A stretch of DNA of 64,000 nucleotides from Elmis aenea (taxonomy: Eukaryota > Arthropoda > Insecta > Coleoptera > Elmidae). A model generated the notes under the pieces. That model searched no databases, was not told the DNA's origin, and saw only the letters and a program-made list of their open reading frames with translations. Each line of letters begins with the position of its first letter. Within the stretch, counting starts at the first letter, position 1. The stretch is from NCBI GenBank assembly GCA_947652605.1, contig OX393576.1, positions 65,423,528-65,487,527 on the forward strand. Reading direction: 5' to 3'. Below are positions 9,101 to 18,636 of this stretch, piece by piece. A program made the translations under genes and the position numbers.

Positions 9101-11425
9101 ATTAATTCCCTGTAAATATTGTTGTCATTCGTTTTTATATTAATGAAATACCGTTCACCTGAAATATAAAATTTTGCAACATTACCAATTAAATTGCCAA
9201 TTATTTGACAAATTGTGTAAAAACTTTGTTTTGTAAGAAAGATAAACTAGTGGCTGTAAAAATATCGAGCGAACTGAAGTGTCTAATTATTGTCAATTAT
9301 TAATCGACCAATTGGTTAAACTTCAAACACGGATAAGTCAATTTTTTTAAATAGAACACCCTATATATTTTTACATATTCTTATCGATAACTACACTCAT
9401 ATGTTAAATTCTCCATAATGACGTCACGTTTTGTCGTTATGACAGCGGGTAAAAAGGTACCTAACTAAATATCCACTTGCATTTTTGCATGTAACTTTTG
9501 TTACCATGCAACCGACTTATGACTAAAAGATTTTGACGTTTTGTTAGTTATTATTTGAAGGTTATAATTTATGGGTCAATCTAAACAGATGAATCTTCCT
9601 TAGGTGTAAACTCTTTTTACTGTGGTTACCTTTGTTAATAACAATTATAATCTCAATAGCAACAATGGTAACCACAGTAAAATGTGTTTACACCTAAGGA
9701 AGATTCATCTGTTTAGATTGACCCATTCGTGCAGTTATCGTACCGAATTACACTCGAGCTTTTTTTATATCCTGGACAAACTTGCTTTTACTAAACTCAA
9801 GTTTAGTTGCTATTGGGCAAATCTTGACTCGACAACTGTCAACGATAAAACAACTCGTCCTACGGACTCGTTGTTTTATCAGATAGTTTTGTCTCGTCGA
9901 TTTTCCTAGCAACCAAACTTTCGTAGCAACGCAACTTTGTCCGGCTATAAAAAAAGCTCTAGTGTAATTACCCCCGATAATTTAATTACCTTTAAAATTT
10001 GTTTAAGGTCTGTTATGTCTTAAATTAATATTTCTCGAGTTATTGCGGTTTTCATGATAATTAATGGGCACGTAAAATATTTAATAGAAACTAATTAGTC
10101 GGCTTTGGAAATATCTCGATAATTTGTTTTAAATGTCAAATAACGTTCTATTTTCATCTTTAAGCTATATGTTTTTCTGATTATAAATTAGTTTAATAAA
10201 AAACAATAAAATCGAAATGGTTTAATGCACATTAAAGAGGTGGATAGGAAGGCGAGGTACAATTGAATGACCACCACGCTTTTCAGATTTGTCACCTTTG
10301 GACTAATTTAATAGACCTTAAACAAATTTTGAAGGTAATTAAATTATCGATAAGAATTTGTAAAAATATATAGGGTTCTATTTAAAAAATTTGACTTATC
10401 CGTGTTTGAAGTTTAACCAATTGGACCGAGCATAAAAAACACCCTGTGTATTATTTTAAAATTTTAACTAGTCCGCAATCACTATGATACTATTGTTGAA
10501 AAAAGTTTTAAAGGAATTCGTTCTGAAATTGCTATGTTGTAAAATCTCAATATTTTCTTAGAGTCCTGTTTCTGTCAAAACTTTCATAAAAACTTAAATA
10601 ACTCAAAAACGATTGATTTTAGACACATAAAACCCTATACATTTTAAAAGTCAATTTAATTCTGCATCTAAAAAGTGCAAAATATACAGGGTGTTCTATT
10701 TAAGAAAACAAAGTGACGTATCGGTACGCAAAAACATAACACTGTGTATAGCTGAAATTAATTTTAGGTTATATAGTAAATTTCCACAAAACTTTTATTC
10801 GAAACATTTTTTTTGTAAAGTTTCCACAAGACGAGATATTGATCGGTTACGTTACTTTTTGTACACTCTGTATATTTAAAATTTCATAAACCACACTGGA
10901 ATTAAATTTTACCAAAATAGTTCATAAATTATTTTTAACGAAAACGGCTTTATCTTTTAAATTAAAACATACATACATACATAAAAACAATAAATATTAC
11001 CTGAAGGATCGATCTGCTACATGCTGCAGTTTATTATTGACAACAGATAAAATTTGAATCGAAAGTCCTAACATACTTTCTGCTTCTAAACTTGTTATTC
11101 TTGATCCCATAACTTCCAATTGACTTATATTACTTTCTAATAGATCTGCAAATAAAATGTAATTTTAGTGGTAATTGACCTGTTTTATGTTTTTATGTTG
11201 AAAACGTAAAAATAAGACCCATATTGGCTTTATAAAAGGAAGCTTGTACTTACTTGGAAATTTATAAAATGGCACAGATACGCAGACTACGTCATTAAAT
11301 AAACCACTGGAAGAATGGAGCGAAGTCGGAGAACATGAACACATAGAGTTAAAACTGCATCGGGAATAGTGGAAGCCAAAGCTTTTAGCGAATACAACCA
11401 TGACAATAACACATGTCCAAAGCAT
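2796..11425 (-). CDS. chp: chaoptin, GPI-anchored leucine-rich-repeat adhesion protein (six coding exons)
   Basis: Six coding exons, 11425-11254, 11145-11001, 8363-8253, 6592-4114, 3696-3168 and 3115-2796, join with matching phases (1, 2, 2, 0, 1) into 3756 nt, that is 1251 residues and a TAA stop. The order is a signal peptide (about residues 1-17), a Cys-rich N-terminal cap (CSFNSMCSCS), about 40 leucine-rich repeats of the LxxLxLxxNxI type, a cysteine cap (KCGCHVSWLSHWLKRW), and a C-terminal Ser-rich stretch followed by a hydrophobic tail typical of a GPI-attachment signal. Drosophila chaoptin has this layout and similar length (about 1300 residues); it is a photoreceptor surface protein that holds rhabdomere microvilli together by homophilic adhesion. 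All introns are GT-AG. An acceptor six bases upstream of the ATG (AG at 11432-11431) implies at least one more, non-coding 5' exon, not located. A close chaoptin-like paralogue cannot be excluded. Confidence 0.88.
3168..3696 (-). CDS. chp: chp coding exon 5: membrane-proximal leucine-rich repeats
   Basis: The exon starts after the acceptor GACTCTTGCAG with EITVDNLHGLQNL and encodes residues about 970-1146 in degenerate leucine-rich repeats (LPAGLFSHMYKISHLGIEL, SPDTFYGNKTSLKNIG). It leaves in phase 1 at donor GTACGTGT. The following intron is only 52 bases (3167-3116). Confidence 0.88.
3731..4091. repeat. fold-back element filling chp intron 4
   Basis: Intron 4 (4113-3697, 417 bases) consists largely of an inverted repeat running from GAAGTTAGAGGTACATATTA to TATGTATCTCCAACTTCAGG. 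Its arms share with the 25-27 kb fold-back element the phrases TTTTGCTGGTCTCCAAT, CTCCAACTT and CTTTTAACGTCATAATTTTT. Its left end is degenerate and no target duplication is readable. Without it the intron would be about 60 bases. Confidence 0.7.
4114..6592 (-). CDS. chp: chp coding exon 4: large leucine-rich-repeat exon
   Basis: This 2479-base exon encodes residues about 143-969, nearly all of it tandem 22-26 residue leucine-rich repeats (for example LRALSLSGNRFSKIPADAL and LQVLDLSKNSIGRLHGGQF). The acceptor CATTTGCAG precedes 6592. Translation is open six codons upstream of the TTG at 6576, so that codon is not a start. The donor GTAATATT follows 4114 after the complete Lys codon of SNPIK. 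Open frames on the opposite strand (for example 5862-6080, 6320-6589) are shadows. Confidence 0.9.
6904..8146. repeat. 1.24 kb palindromic element in chp intron 3, TA-flanked
   Basis: The ends CCGGGTGTAACTGAAATCAG and its inverted partner at 8127-8146 are flanked by TA (6902-6903, 8147-8148). The arms, about 490 bp each, are imperfect inverted copies, including an inner CAGGGTGTTCCATTTG at 7974 with a decayed partner near 7050. No transposase is visible. It occupies most of the 1660-base intron. Confidence 0.75.
8253..8363 (-). CDS. chp: chp coding exon 3: one leucine-rich repeat
   Basis: This is a 111-base exon between acceptor TTTACTTTCAG and donor GTGTGTGT. It encodes one and a half repeats including SLVSLDLSYNELDSIPF and LRNLQHLNLQ. 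The donor lies in a short (CA)n tract, so the exact splice position could slip by two bases, but the chosen one keeps the frame into exon 4 (QRNQINNLHGDW). Confidence 0.85.
9571..9726. repeat. 60 bp near-perfect hairpin
   Basis: Arm 9571-9630 (ATGGGTCAATCTAAACAGAT...) and arm 9667-9726 are inverted copies matching at 58 of 60 positions, with a 36-base loop. It could be a tiny MITE or, if transcribed with the intron in antisense or sense, a long stem. The 95-aa frame at 9622-9909 runs through it and is not credible. Confidence 0.8.
9747..9966. repeat. palindromic MITE-like element with inner hairpin
   Basis: Outer inverted ends are GAATTACACTCGAGCTTTTT and its partner near 9947-9966 (AAAAAGCTCTAGTGTAATTA). 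Inside, GATAAAACAACTCGTCC and GGACTCGTTGTTTTATC (9844-9880) form a second short hairpin. Confidence 0.55.
9972..10343. repeat. ~370 bp MITE in chp intron 2
   Basis: The terminal segment CGATAATTTAATTACCTT... (about 40 bp) recurs inverted at the right end (AAGGTAATTAAATTATCG). The inner part is AT-rich without coding signal. Confidence 0.6.
10428..10880. repeat. mariner-type terminal repeats, fragmentary
   Basis: Termini AACACCCTGTGTATT (near 10448) and ATACAGGGTGTTCTATTTAA (near 10684), and a last TACACTCTGTATA (near 10861), mark fragments of the CAGGGTG family. No open frame of interest. Confidence 0.45.
11001..11145 (-). CDS. chp: chp coding exon 2: first leucine-rich repeats
   Basis: This exon was found by reading on from exon 1. 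The acceptor ATTTGCAG precedes 11145 and the donor GTAATATT follows 11001. It completes an Asn codon and reads open in phase (residues about 58-106), with the repeat-like segments SRITSLEAESMLGLSIQIL and NNKLQHVADRSF. It enters in phase 1 and leaves in phase 2, as its neighbours require. Confidence 0.82.
11254..11425 (-). CDS. chp: chp coding exon 1: start codon, signal peptide, N-terminal cysteine cap
   Basis: The ATG at 11425-11423 lies six bases after an acceptor (TTTTGTTACAG), so the exon also carries a few bases of 5' UTR. The peptide starts MLWTCVIVMVVFAKSFG, a clear signal peptide, followed by CSFNSMCSCS and a segment around VVCVSVPFYKFP, the usual opening of chaoptin. The exon ends in phase 1 at a GTAAGT donor (11253-11248). 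Confidence 0.85.
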
Positions 11426-11432
11426 TATATCT

Positions 11433-12675
11433 GTAACAAAATAAAAAACAGTTAAGTAATTGCACTTGTACCAATCACATCTTACACTATACTTGATAAT
11501 TTTTCATTCAAACGCAAATTATCACCAATCAGCTTAAGCACAAGAGTTTTATAAACCTTCGTTTTTTTAATTAAATCTTAATATTTCGAGCTACGCCTCA
11601 AAATTCATGCAGGATAAATGATAATTTTAAAATATTTTACTCGTCAAACGTTAAAACATTTCACGAAATTAAACTGTGAAGAATAATATTAATAATTAGA
11701 TATTGTAATTTTATATAACGTCTTAATTTGATGGTTCTAATATTTTATTGGCGTTGTAGTACAAAAGCCATTCCAAAATTTAATTTTAAAAAAGAATTCA
11801 ATTAAAACGTCTGCATATTTTAGCTTTAAAAAATGCAACCAAACCATAACATAAATGCAATTTGTAATTTAAATAAAGGAATTTGCAAATCTTTCTAAAT
11901 GCCCGTCTTTTATTCAATTTTGTCTAACGATGTAATTGGCAACATATAATAAAAATAAATCAAAAATTACAATGAGAACAGCTAAATTGCTCAACGATTT
12001 AAATTAGCATGATTTTTATAAAAACTTTACTTTCACAGATTTTATAGATCGTTTCATGGCAGTCCTTTACGTTAATTTAAAAAACATTTTAAATACCTGG
12101 TAACTGGGATAAACAGTTTTGAGATAATGTAAGTCTGATTTAATTAAGGCTTATAATAATATCATTATTTATTTAAATTTCAGAAGTCTTACATAACCGA
12201 GCTTATTATAATCAGCAAACCCAAGTGGAAACGCATAAATTAATAGCCTTTTATCATCTAAATAAATGTTTAAATCTATCATTAGTTTTAATTACCTTGC
12301 ATACAAAATTTATGAAATATCAAGTTACCTGTTGATGTCCATTAATAATGTATGTATAATTATTATACTAGTCTATAATCTGAGTATTAGTTTACTCATT
12401 GCATTAGTTAATAGACAATTTTTTATTCGTTAATGTAACTAAAGGTAGCTGGAGGGCTTTAACATGACCATTACAAAATAAAACATTCTGAAAATATAGG
12501 TCATACAAGTAGTATTAAACTTATCTATGTAATGAAAACGCCAATAATACATAAAGGGTGTAATTACGAAGCCAAGAAAATTATATCCCATTCTTTTAAA
12601 TATAATTGTACTATGAATTTGATAATAAACAAAAACTTTGATCACGTTGTGATTTTGTTGCAGTTAAACCACATA
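11433..12675. other. presumed 5' side of chp: no recognisable feature
   Basis: This AT-rich stretch should hold the chp promoter or a 5' intron, because an acceptor precedes the start codon. I cannot place a non-coding exon, a TATA box or a photoreceptor-type control site with any confidence. Confidence 0.4.
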
Positions 12676-12677
12676 TA

Positions 12678-13612
12678 CAGTGATGCGCAAAAGTATGGAC
12701 ACAGACAAATAACTAAAACATCATTTTAAATATACTACAACGAAAATTTTGATCTAAGCGTTATCATATTTTTCGGATTCGATGAAAATACTGAGGTTGC
12801 AATACGACTTCCGGTTCAACTGGAAACGGACCAACTTTGAAATTTTCAATAGAACACCCTGTATATTTTTATATTTATGGTTCCTCTTAAAATTTACTTT
12901 TAAGGTGTATAATGTTATATGGGTCTTAAGTCAACCGTTTTCGTTAAATTAACATTTTTATGAAAATTTTGAGCGATACAGCACTTTCAATTGCTTTTAA
13001 CATTCAAGCTCTTTAAAAGGGCAATGGAATTTTGTATAAAAATTAGATTGAATATCAGTTTTAGGTGTAAAACATGGTTAATGTTTTTGAACGACAATAA
13101 AATTTTCTACAAAACTATGTAAAAACATATAGAAAATTGAGTTAACGATGTTCGAATTTTCATAAGTTTGACCAAGCGTAAAAACACCCTGTATAATATT
13201 TTAAAAATGTAGCTTTCGCAAAATATTCATTAACCTATTGTCAATCTAATTTTCACACTAAATTCTACTGCTTTTTAAAGAACATAAATTTTTAATCAAA
13301 TTAAAAGTGCTGTATCGCTCAAAATTTTTATAAAAATATAGTTTTTACGAAAAGGTTGACTTAAGGCCCATATAACCCAACATATTTTTGAAGTAAATTT
13401 TAGGAGGAAACCAAAAACATAAAAATATACACGTTGTTCTATTTAAAATCTCAAAATTTGAGTCAGTTTCCGGTTAAAACAGAAGTCGTACGTAACCTCA
13501 GTATTTTTATCAAATCCGAAAAATACGATAACGGGTGGATACCAAATTTCATTGGAATATCTGCAATGGTATTCTAGATATTTGTCTGTTTCCATACTTT
13601 TGCGCGTCACTG
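12678..13612. repeat. 935 bp palindromic element, TA-flanked, ends CAGTGATGCGCAAAAGTATG
   Basis: The left end CAGTGATGCGCAAAAGTATG has an inverted partner at 13593-13612 (CATACTTTTGCGCGTCACTG); TA flanks both sides (12676-12677, 13613-13614). The long arms are inverted copies and contain inner CAGGGTG-type termini near 12857, 13187 and 13425. The interior matches the interior of the 61-63 kb palindrome, although the outer ends are different. Confidence 0.75.
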
Positions 13613-13614
13613 TA

Positions 13615-14400
13615 CATACGAAAAAATATGTTTGACAAACTGAAACGGCCAAAATAAAGTCGTTTCATAATGAATAAAACATTTTTGACGCATTTTTGTC
13701 GCTATTGGCTGGTAAGACACACAAAAATACTTAACAGTCTCGTAAATATAGAGCATGTGCTATGATAAAATAAACTAGTCAATTTCAATAGAGCCAATAG
13801 AAAATTCTAGTTGGACTTTTATGTTACTTAATATCTGTTCTAGTGTTAAAATTAAAAATCAAAAATAAAATGTTATAAATGAGATTCTAATTTAATTCTA
13901 ATTTAATGTCTCTACTTTAGTTAACATAATTAATTTTTATTTTAATCAAGCGGATAACGTTACGTTGTTTAAATACCAATCTTATGCTATCCAAGCATCA
14001 GAAGTTATTAGGAAAAACGTTCAGTTGCAGGGTCGCGTACATAAGTTATTGCCGTCCGGGTGCAAGCAGTCCTTGCTGCCCCTTACAGGGATGTTTCCGG
14101 TTAGGGGTGAAATATAACCAAAAAGTATTTAAAAAGATATATCACAAAATTTATTATATTAAAAAAAATTAGTAATGTAAAACACTCTACCTTATTATTC
14201 TAAAACTTAATTGTTTATGGATAATATTTATAAGCTAGCTTTTAACACAGTTTTTTGTTAAATCCTTAAATTATTGAAACTTTTAAACGAAACTAATCAA
14301 AAAGCCCCATTTATTAGTCACCACGTCATCACCCCGAAGTTAAATCGCCCATTAAATACATAAGAAATAAATATTGTATTTAATAATATAACATTAAATA
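13615..14400. other. no gene; short GC-richer island
   Basis: This is AT-rich DNA with a GC-richer patch at about 14025-14110 (CCGTCCGGGTGCAAGCAGTC). The 62-aa frame across it (13984-14172) resembles nothing I recognise. The patch could be a unique regulatory or non-coding exon sequence. Confidence 0.3.
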
Positions 14401-15440
14401 GAGGAGACCGGGGATGAAAGTAACACGGGTTAAAACAGTGCCAAAGTTTCTTTAATTTTTGTTACATATCTCCCTAAGCTCTTGTGCAATGTTCATTTAC
14501 ATCCACCTCCCTACCTACATTGGTAGTTTTCATCTGCCATAGAGGTTAAGTTTTTGCCACCCAGAGTCACCATTTTCCGCCTAAAAGTTAATGTGTAGTA
14601 TCACCGGTCGAATGACTTTTAGGCGATCTCTAAAAGAGGAACCAAAAAGTACCTAGATTTTAATGTTCTAAATTTTGTTGGCTATTGGTGGATGCAATAC
14701 AATTTGACGTTGGAATCCTCCAATTTGTTTTGTGTACACTTGGGGTCAAAAGTAACGGTGTTACAACCCAATGTTTTCGTTAGTGAAGTCAACAGTCAGT
14801 TTTTCCGATTTCTACGGCTCTCTATTTGCTTCAATAACAATTAGAAGAAAAAATGCCGAATTCTCGAAAAGTATGAGTTTTGGACATACTTAACAAAAAA
14901 TGAAGCTCTCTTAGAGACGAATTCGATGACATAAAAAAATATAGGGGTTTGCATTTGAAAAAATTGAGTTACGAGTTTGAAAATCATGGAAGTTGCCACT
15001 TATTTACGAACACGCGTGATTCAAACTTTTTCGTATCGAGCGAATAGAGCAATGTTTTCTGCATGTGCTTACCAAATTACAACTCTGTGCTTCGAAAAAT
15101 GACTTCAGGGGAATTTTTTAAATAAAGACTTAAAACCTTGAAAAATTTTGAAAATTATTATTTTTTTTAGTGACAAGGCCGCATAAAAACCTGTACTATT
15201 TTATATCGATGTAAAGCTAAAATGAAGGCGGTCAAGAATATTAAATAAAAAATGGGGTGTTGTATTTGAAATATAAAAGTTGCTATTGGTTCCAGAGAGG
15301 TGACTCACTCTGTATATTTAAAAATATTTTTATCGTGTTCGGAAGAAAAAACTGTATGAAATACCGTTTGTATCAATTTTCCATCTCAAACCGTTTAGCC
15401 ACAATCGACCGATCTCCCACTAGTGACTCACCCTGTAGAT
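14401..15440. repeat. degenerate repeat DNA ending in mariner-type termini
   Basis: Low-complexity text with short recurring phrases; at 15300-15440 it shows GACTCACTCTGTATATTTAA and GTGACTCACCCTGTAGA, which look like decayed CAGGGTGAGTC termini. No complete element can be drawn. Confidence 0.35.
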
Positions 15441-16219
15441 AAAATTATAGTTAATTGTTTTTTTTCTTTCAATTGTTCCAAAATTATCTTGCGATTTTGG
15501 CTAGTTGTAGGGTTAAAGTGGTTTACTGCCGGGGTGAATTCCAGCTTTAGTTTTTATGTAATTGGGCGTTATGGCCCAAAAACAAAACTAGTATTACAGG
15601 GAATTCCAAAAAAATCATTTGCTCAATGAATTGGCAAATATGTATTTACATGAGTAGCAACGTGGGAAACTCAGTAGATTTAATCAATATTTTTAAATCG
15701 ACTGAAATGCAAAGAATGCCTTAAATATCTCGAAACAAAGAACAATGGACTATCACTTTTTTTATATAAACGGTCCATATGGACTGATAAAATATGCGTA
15801 CGTACTAGAATAAAAACATCACAAGGTTAAATTTGTTAACTGTTTTCGATGCCAGTTACTAAACACATCTTAAATTGCGAACACGTATCTGTGTATTCGC
15901 GGAGTTTAAATAAATATTTTCTGAGTGTAACTTAAATACTAATAAATAATTATTGTGATTGGTGTATTAATTAACTTTGGAACTACATTTTAAAAACTGT
16001 TCTGTGCTATCAGTGAAACACCAAAAACTTTAGAATTAGATGGAGGAACGTCGAGGAAAGTTGACAGTTATTCAAAAAGGTAAAATTCTTTTACAAAATA
16101 TTTACTATTCTATTAAATTCGCCTTTTTGGCACATTTGTGTCACCGTACCTAAGATTTTAAGCTTTTGATTATCGAAAGACGTGTGTAAGCATTTGTAAA
16201 AGAAACTGCAAAAAGCGAG
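15441..16219. other. unrecognised intergenic DNA
   Basis: I see no gene, RNA or repeat boundary. Frames of 60-70 codons here show no family signature. Confidence 0.35.
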
Positions 16220-16756
16220 GCAAAGTTATACGTGCCACTGGCCATTTCCTTCGGAAAAATAGGGGAAAAACTGGAAAGTTAAATAATTAAGGTAATTTTT
16301 GCGATCGCGTTGGCCATGAAACCGTCAGAGATAAAATCGAAATTTTTCTATTTACCAACGCGCGAATCCTTTGCAAGTAAAATGGTTCAACGTTTTAAAA
16401 AAAATCCTAAACGGTTCCGGAAAAAAACGTCAAAAACGAAACCTTTGCAAAAGCGCTATGATTTGAGAAGTTGTGGTATATCTTTTATAACTAAATCCAT
16501 GCGACTTGCATATGCGTTTAACATAGGGAAAACCGTTTTTACAAACACCTCGTTTTTCGCGTTTTTCTATGGAACCGTTAGGGATTTTTTCAAAAACTTT
16601 GCACCATTTTACTTGCAAAGGATGCGCGCATTGGTAAATAGAAGAATTTCGATTTTATCTCAGACGGTTTCATGGCCAACGCGATGGCAAAAATTACCTT
16701 CATTATTCAACTTTTACCCTCTATTTTTCCGAACAACATATCGTGACCCTCCCTTG
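16220..16756. repeat. family H palindromic MITE, copy 2, left end missing
   Basis: The right end ACATATCGTGACCCTCCCTTG is intact and followed by TAA. The left arm begins inside the element (AGTTATACGTGCCACTGGCC). The 149-aa open frame at 16310-16759 lies in the palindrome; equivalent frames in copies 1 and 3 are broken, so it is chance. Confidence 0.75.
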
Positions 16757-17530
16757 TAAGAATAAATTATAAAACTATACTAAAAATGATTTAAAATAAG
16801 TAAAAAGACATCGTTGTAGGTTTTATGTTCAAACAATAAAAATACTTTATGAAATACATGCATATAAATAATGAAATTTAATTATTATGATTCGGTATAC
16901 CTCGAAGGTAAATAAGTACGAGTTGTTTTCAAATACGTTGCGTCATATTAAGTAATGAAAATGTATTACTTTGCCGTGTTTACAAAAGTCATCCCCGTCC
17001 ATTTTAATTAAATTTACTTGTAAACCAAATGCTATAAATATAAATCATGTTTTAAAAACTCATATATTCTATGTTAAAAGCAACAATTTAGAGTGACTAA
17101 ATTAAAAATTTGGTAGAGAATTAATCGCCAGATTTTACACAAGTAATAAATCTTACTATAGCAAGCTATTTTGCAACAAAATTTTTAAATCCTATTATTG
17201 TATTTCATTAATCATTTAATGCCGGAAAATGAATGAATGTGAAATTTACGCATCGTTGCTGCTTCCTTTGTCATTGTGATCGCAAATTTTGTCAAATTAT
17301 ATCACCAAAAAATTTGTAAGTAGAGGTAAATTTTAACTTAATAAAAAATATATGAATATTAAGCTAAAATTTAAGGAAAACCAATACATCAGAATGTATG
17401 AAATGACTACAAGATACCTATCATTTTTAATTTCATTTAATTTGTTAATTGGACACGAAACTCGTATGTTGAGACGATTAATCCATTTTCTACTAGACTG
17501 AAATAACAATGCTATAAGGATTTACACCTA
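16757..17530. other. unrecognised AT-rich DNA upstream of a candidate exon
   Basis: No clear repeat and no promoter element stand out. A minimal upstream frame ATGCTATAA precedes the ATG at 17531. Confidence 0.3.
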
Positions 17531-17619
17531 ATGAAGAGGCTCGGGACTGTTTCTTGGGGAATATTTTTCCATGTAGTGGGGATTGCATGGCAAAATCAGG
17601 ATTGTGAATGTGAATTTAG
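17531..17619 (+). CDS. candidate first coding exon of an unidentified secreted or membrane protein
   Basis: An ATG opens a 29-codon frame that begins MKRLGTVSWGIFFHVVGIAW and continues NQDCECEF, then meets a donor (AG|GTAAAATATT) in phase 2. The N-terminus has the basic start, hydrophobic core and polar, cysteine-bearing mature end of a signal peptide. I do not recognise the gene, and I could not find a convincing second exon in the rest of the window, so the following introns would be long or the call is wrong. It lies outside every repeat I can delimit. Short length makes chance a real possibility. Confidence 0.35.
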
Positions 17620-17621
17620 GT

Positions 17622-18179
17622 AAAATATTCTATAAACCATTCTTCTGTTAATCCTTTTTGAACTTATTATAATTAGCTTCAGTAGGTACTATTTTACAAT
17701 TTTATATTGTTTTTTTTTTATTTTCTGTAAGAAACAGTTGTGAACAAACTGTCTTATTAAACAGCGGTGTCAAAATTTGCAATTTAACGTTCGTCCTTAT
17801 TAATATAAAATTAAAGATGATGAAAGATTTAAACACCATTGCGTTTTTTATTTTGTAATTTTTTAAAAATTATTAATCAATATTTTAAACATTTTTTGTG
17901 ATAATTTCTTTTGTTATCGAATGTTTTAAAACTTTCTAATAAAAACAAAAAAAAAGCATTAAGCCGGAACTGGAACTGAACCGTTTTCGCCAAAACGGTA
18001 CCGATTTACCATAACCGAAAAGTTAAAATTTGTCGAACCTGTAACCGGAAGTGAGGTTTTGTTTTTAAAATTTGTAACTGGCTAATAACTGCTACACTAA
18101 CAATAAGAGACAACTCTTAAGTGTCACATTGAAAAAAAAAGAACATCAACACGGGATAACTCCCATCTATTAGTAGGCT
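17622..18179. other. unrecognised DNA after the candidate exon
   Basis: No second exon is apparent. The text is AT-rich; the phrase GTAACCGGAAGTGAGG near 18040 resembles parts of the CAGGGTG repeats. Confidence 0.3.
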
Positions 18180-18636
18180 GTGAACATGTAAAATGATTTT
18201 TGCTTATTTAAAGAAAAACTACAAGAGTAAAGCATAACAAACCTTATATCATTGAAACGAGAAAAAAATAACCTTTTTAATAAGACCACAGCCAACTATG
18301 ACTTCCATTTAAAAAAATGCAAGTTTGTGCTATAACTCGGAAATCGAGAGTGCTATGAAAATTTCGTTAACATATTTAAAATCTACGTAAAAATATCTAT
18401 AAAAGTCAATTTTTATTTTTGTTCTAACTCATATGGTTACGGAATTATTCAAGTTTGAAAAAATCGACCTTCTTCAGTTTTTTCTAAATATTTCAAAAAG
18501 TTGATGACGTAGGTCAAATTTGAAAATGGCATCAGATTTCCCTTTAAATTCTGCACAAATTTGCTAATTTAAACGTTTCTGTATCTCCAATATTAACGGA
18601 GTTACCCATACAACAGGTTAGAAAAATGGGCACCCT
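18180..18636. repeat. repeat with a single mariner-type right end
   Basis: The stretch ends GGGCACCCTGTATTTG and shares phrases with 30700-31080, 38450-38900 and 44500-44960 (for example CATTGAAACGAGAAAAAA, CACAGCCAACTA). The left end is not visible. Confidence 0.5.

Larger units (their letters stand above)
9305..10427. repeat. inverted repeat in chp intron 2, interrupted by nested elements
   Basis: The segment 9305-9391 (CCAATTGGTTAAACTTCAAA...) recurs inverted at 10343-10427. The sequence matches the inner part of the 61-63 kb palindrome (GTTTAAAGTTTCACAAGTTTGACC region). The space between the arms is filled by at least two other palindromic elements, listed separately. Confidence 0.6.

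Noticed and set aside
9972..10343. TAATTTAATTA and TAATTAAATTA as photoreceptor Pax6/Otd-type sites near chaoptin
   Set aside because: They match the pattern, but they are the inverted ends of a MITE and such sites are frequent by chance in AT-rich DNA.
16310..16759. 149-codon open frame, one of the longest outside recognised genes
   Set aside because: It lies in the palindromic arms of MITE family H; corresponding frames in the other two copies are broken, and the opposite strand gives a similar frame because of the inverted symmetry.
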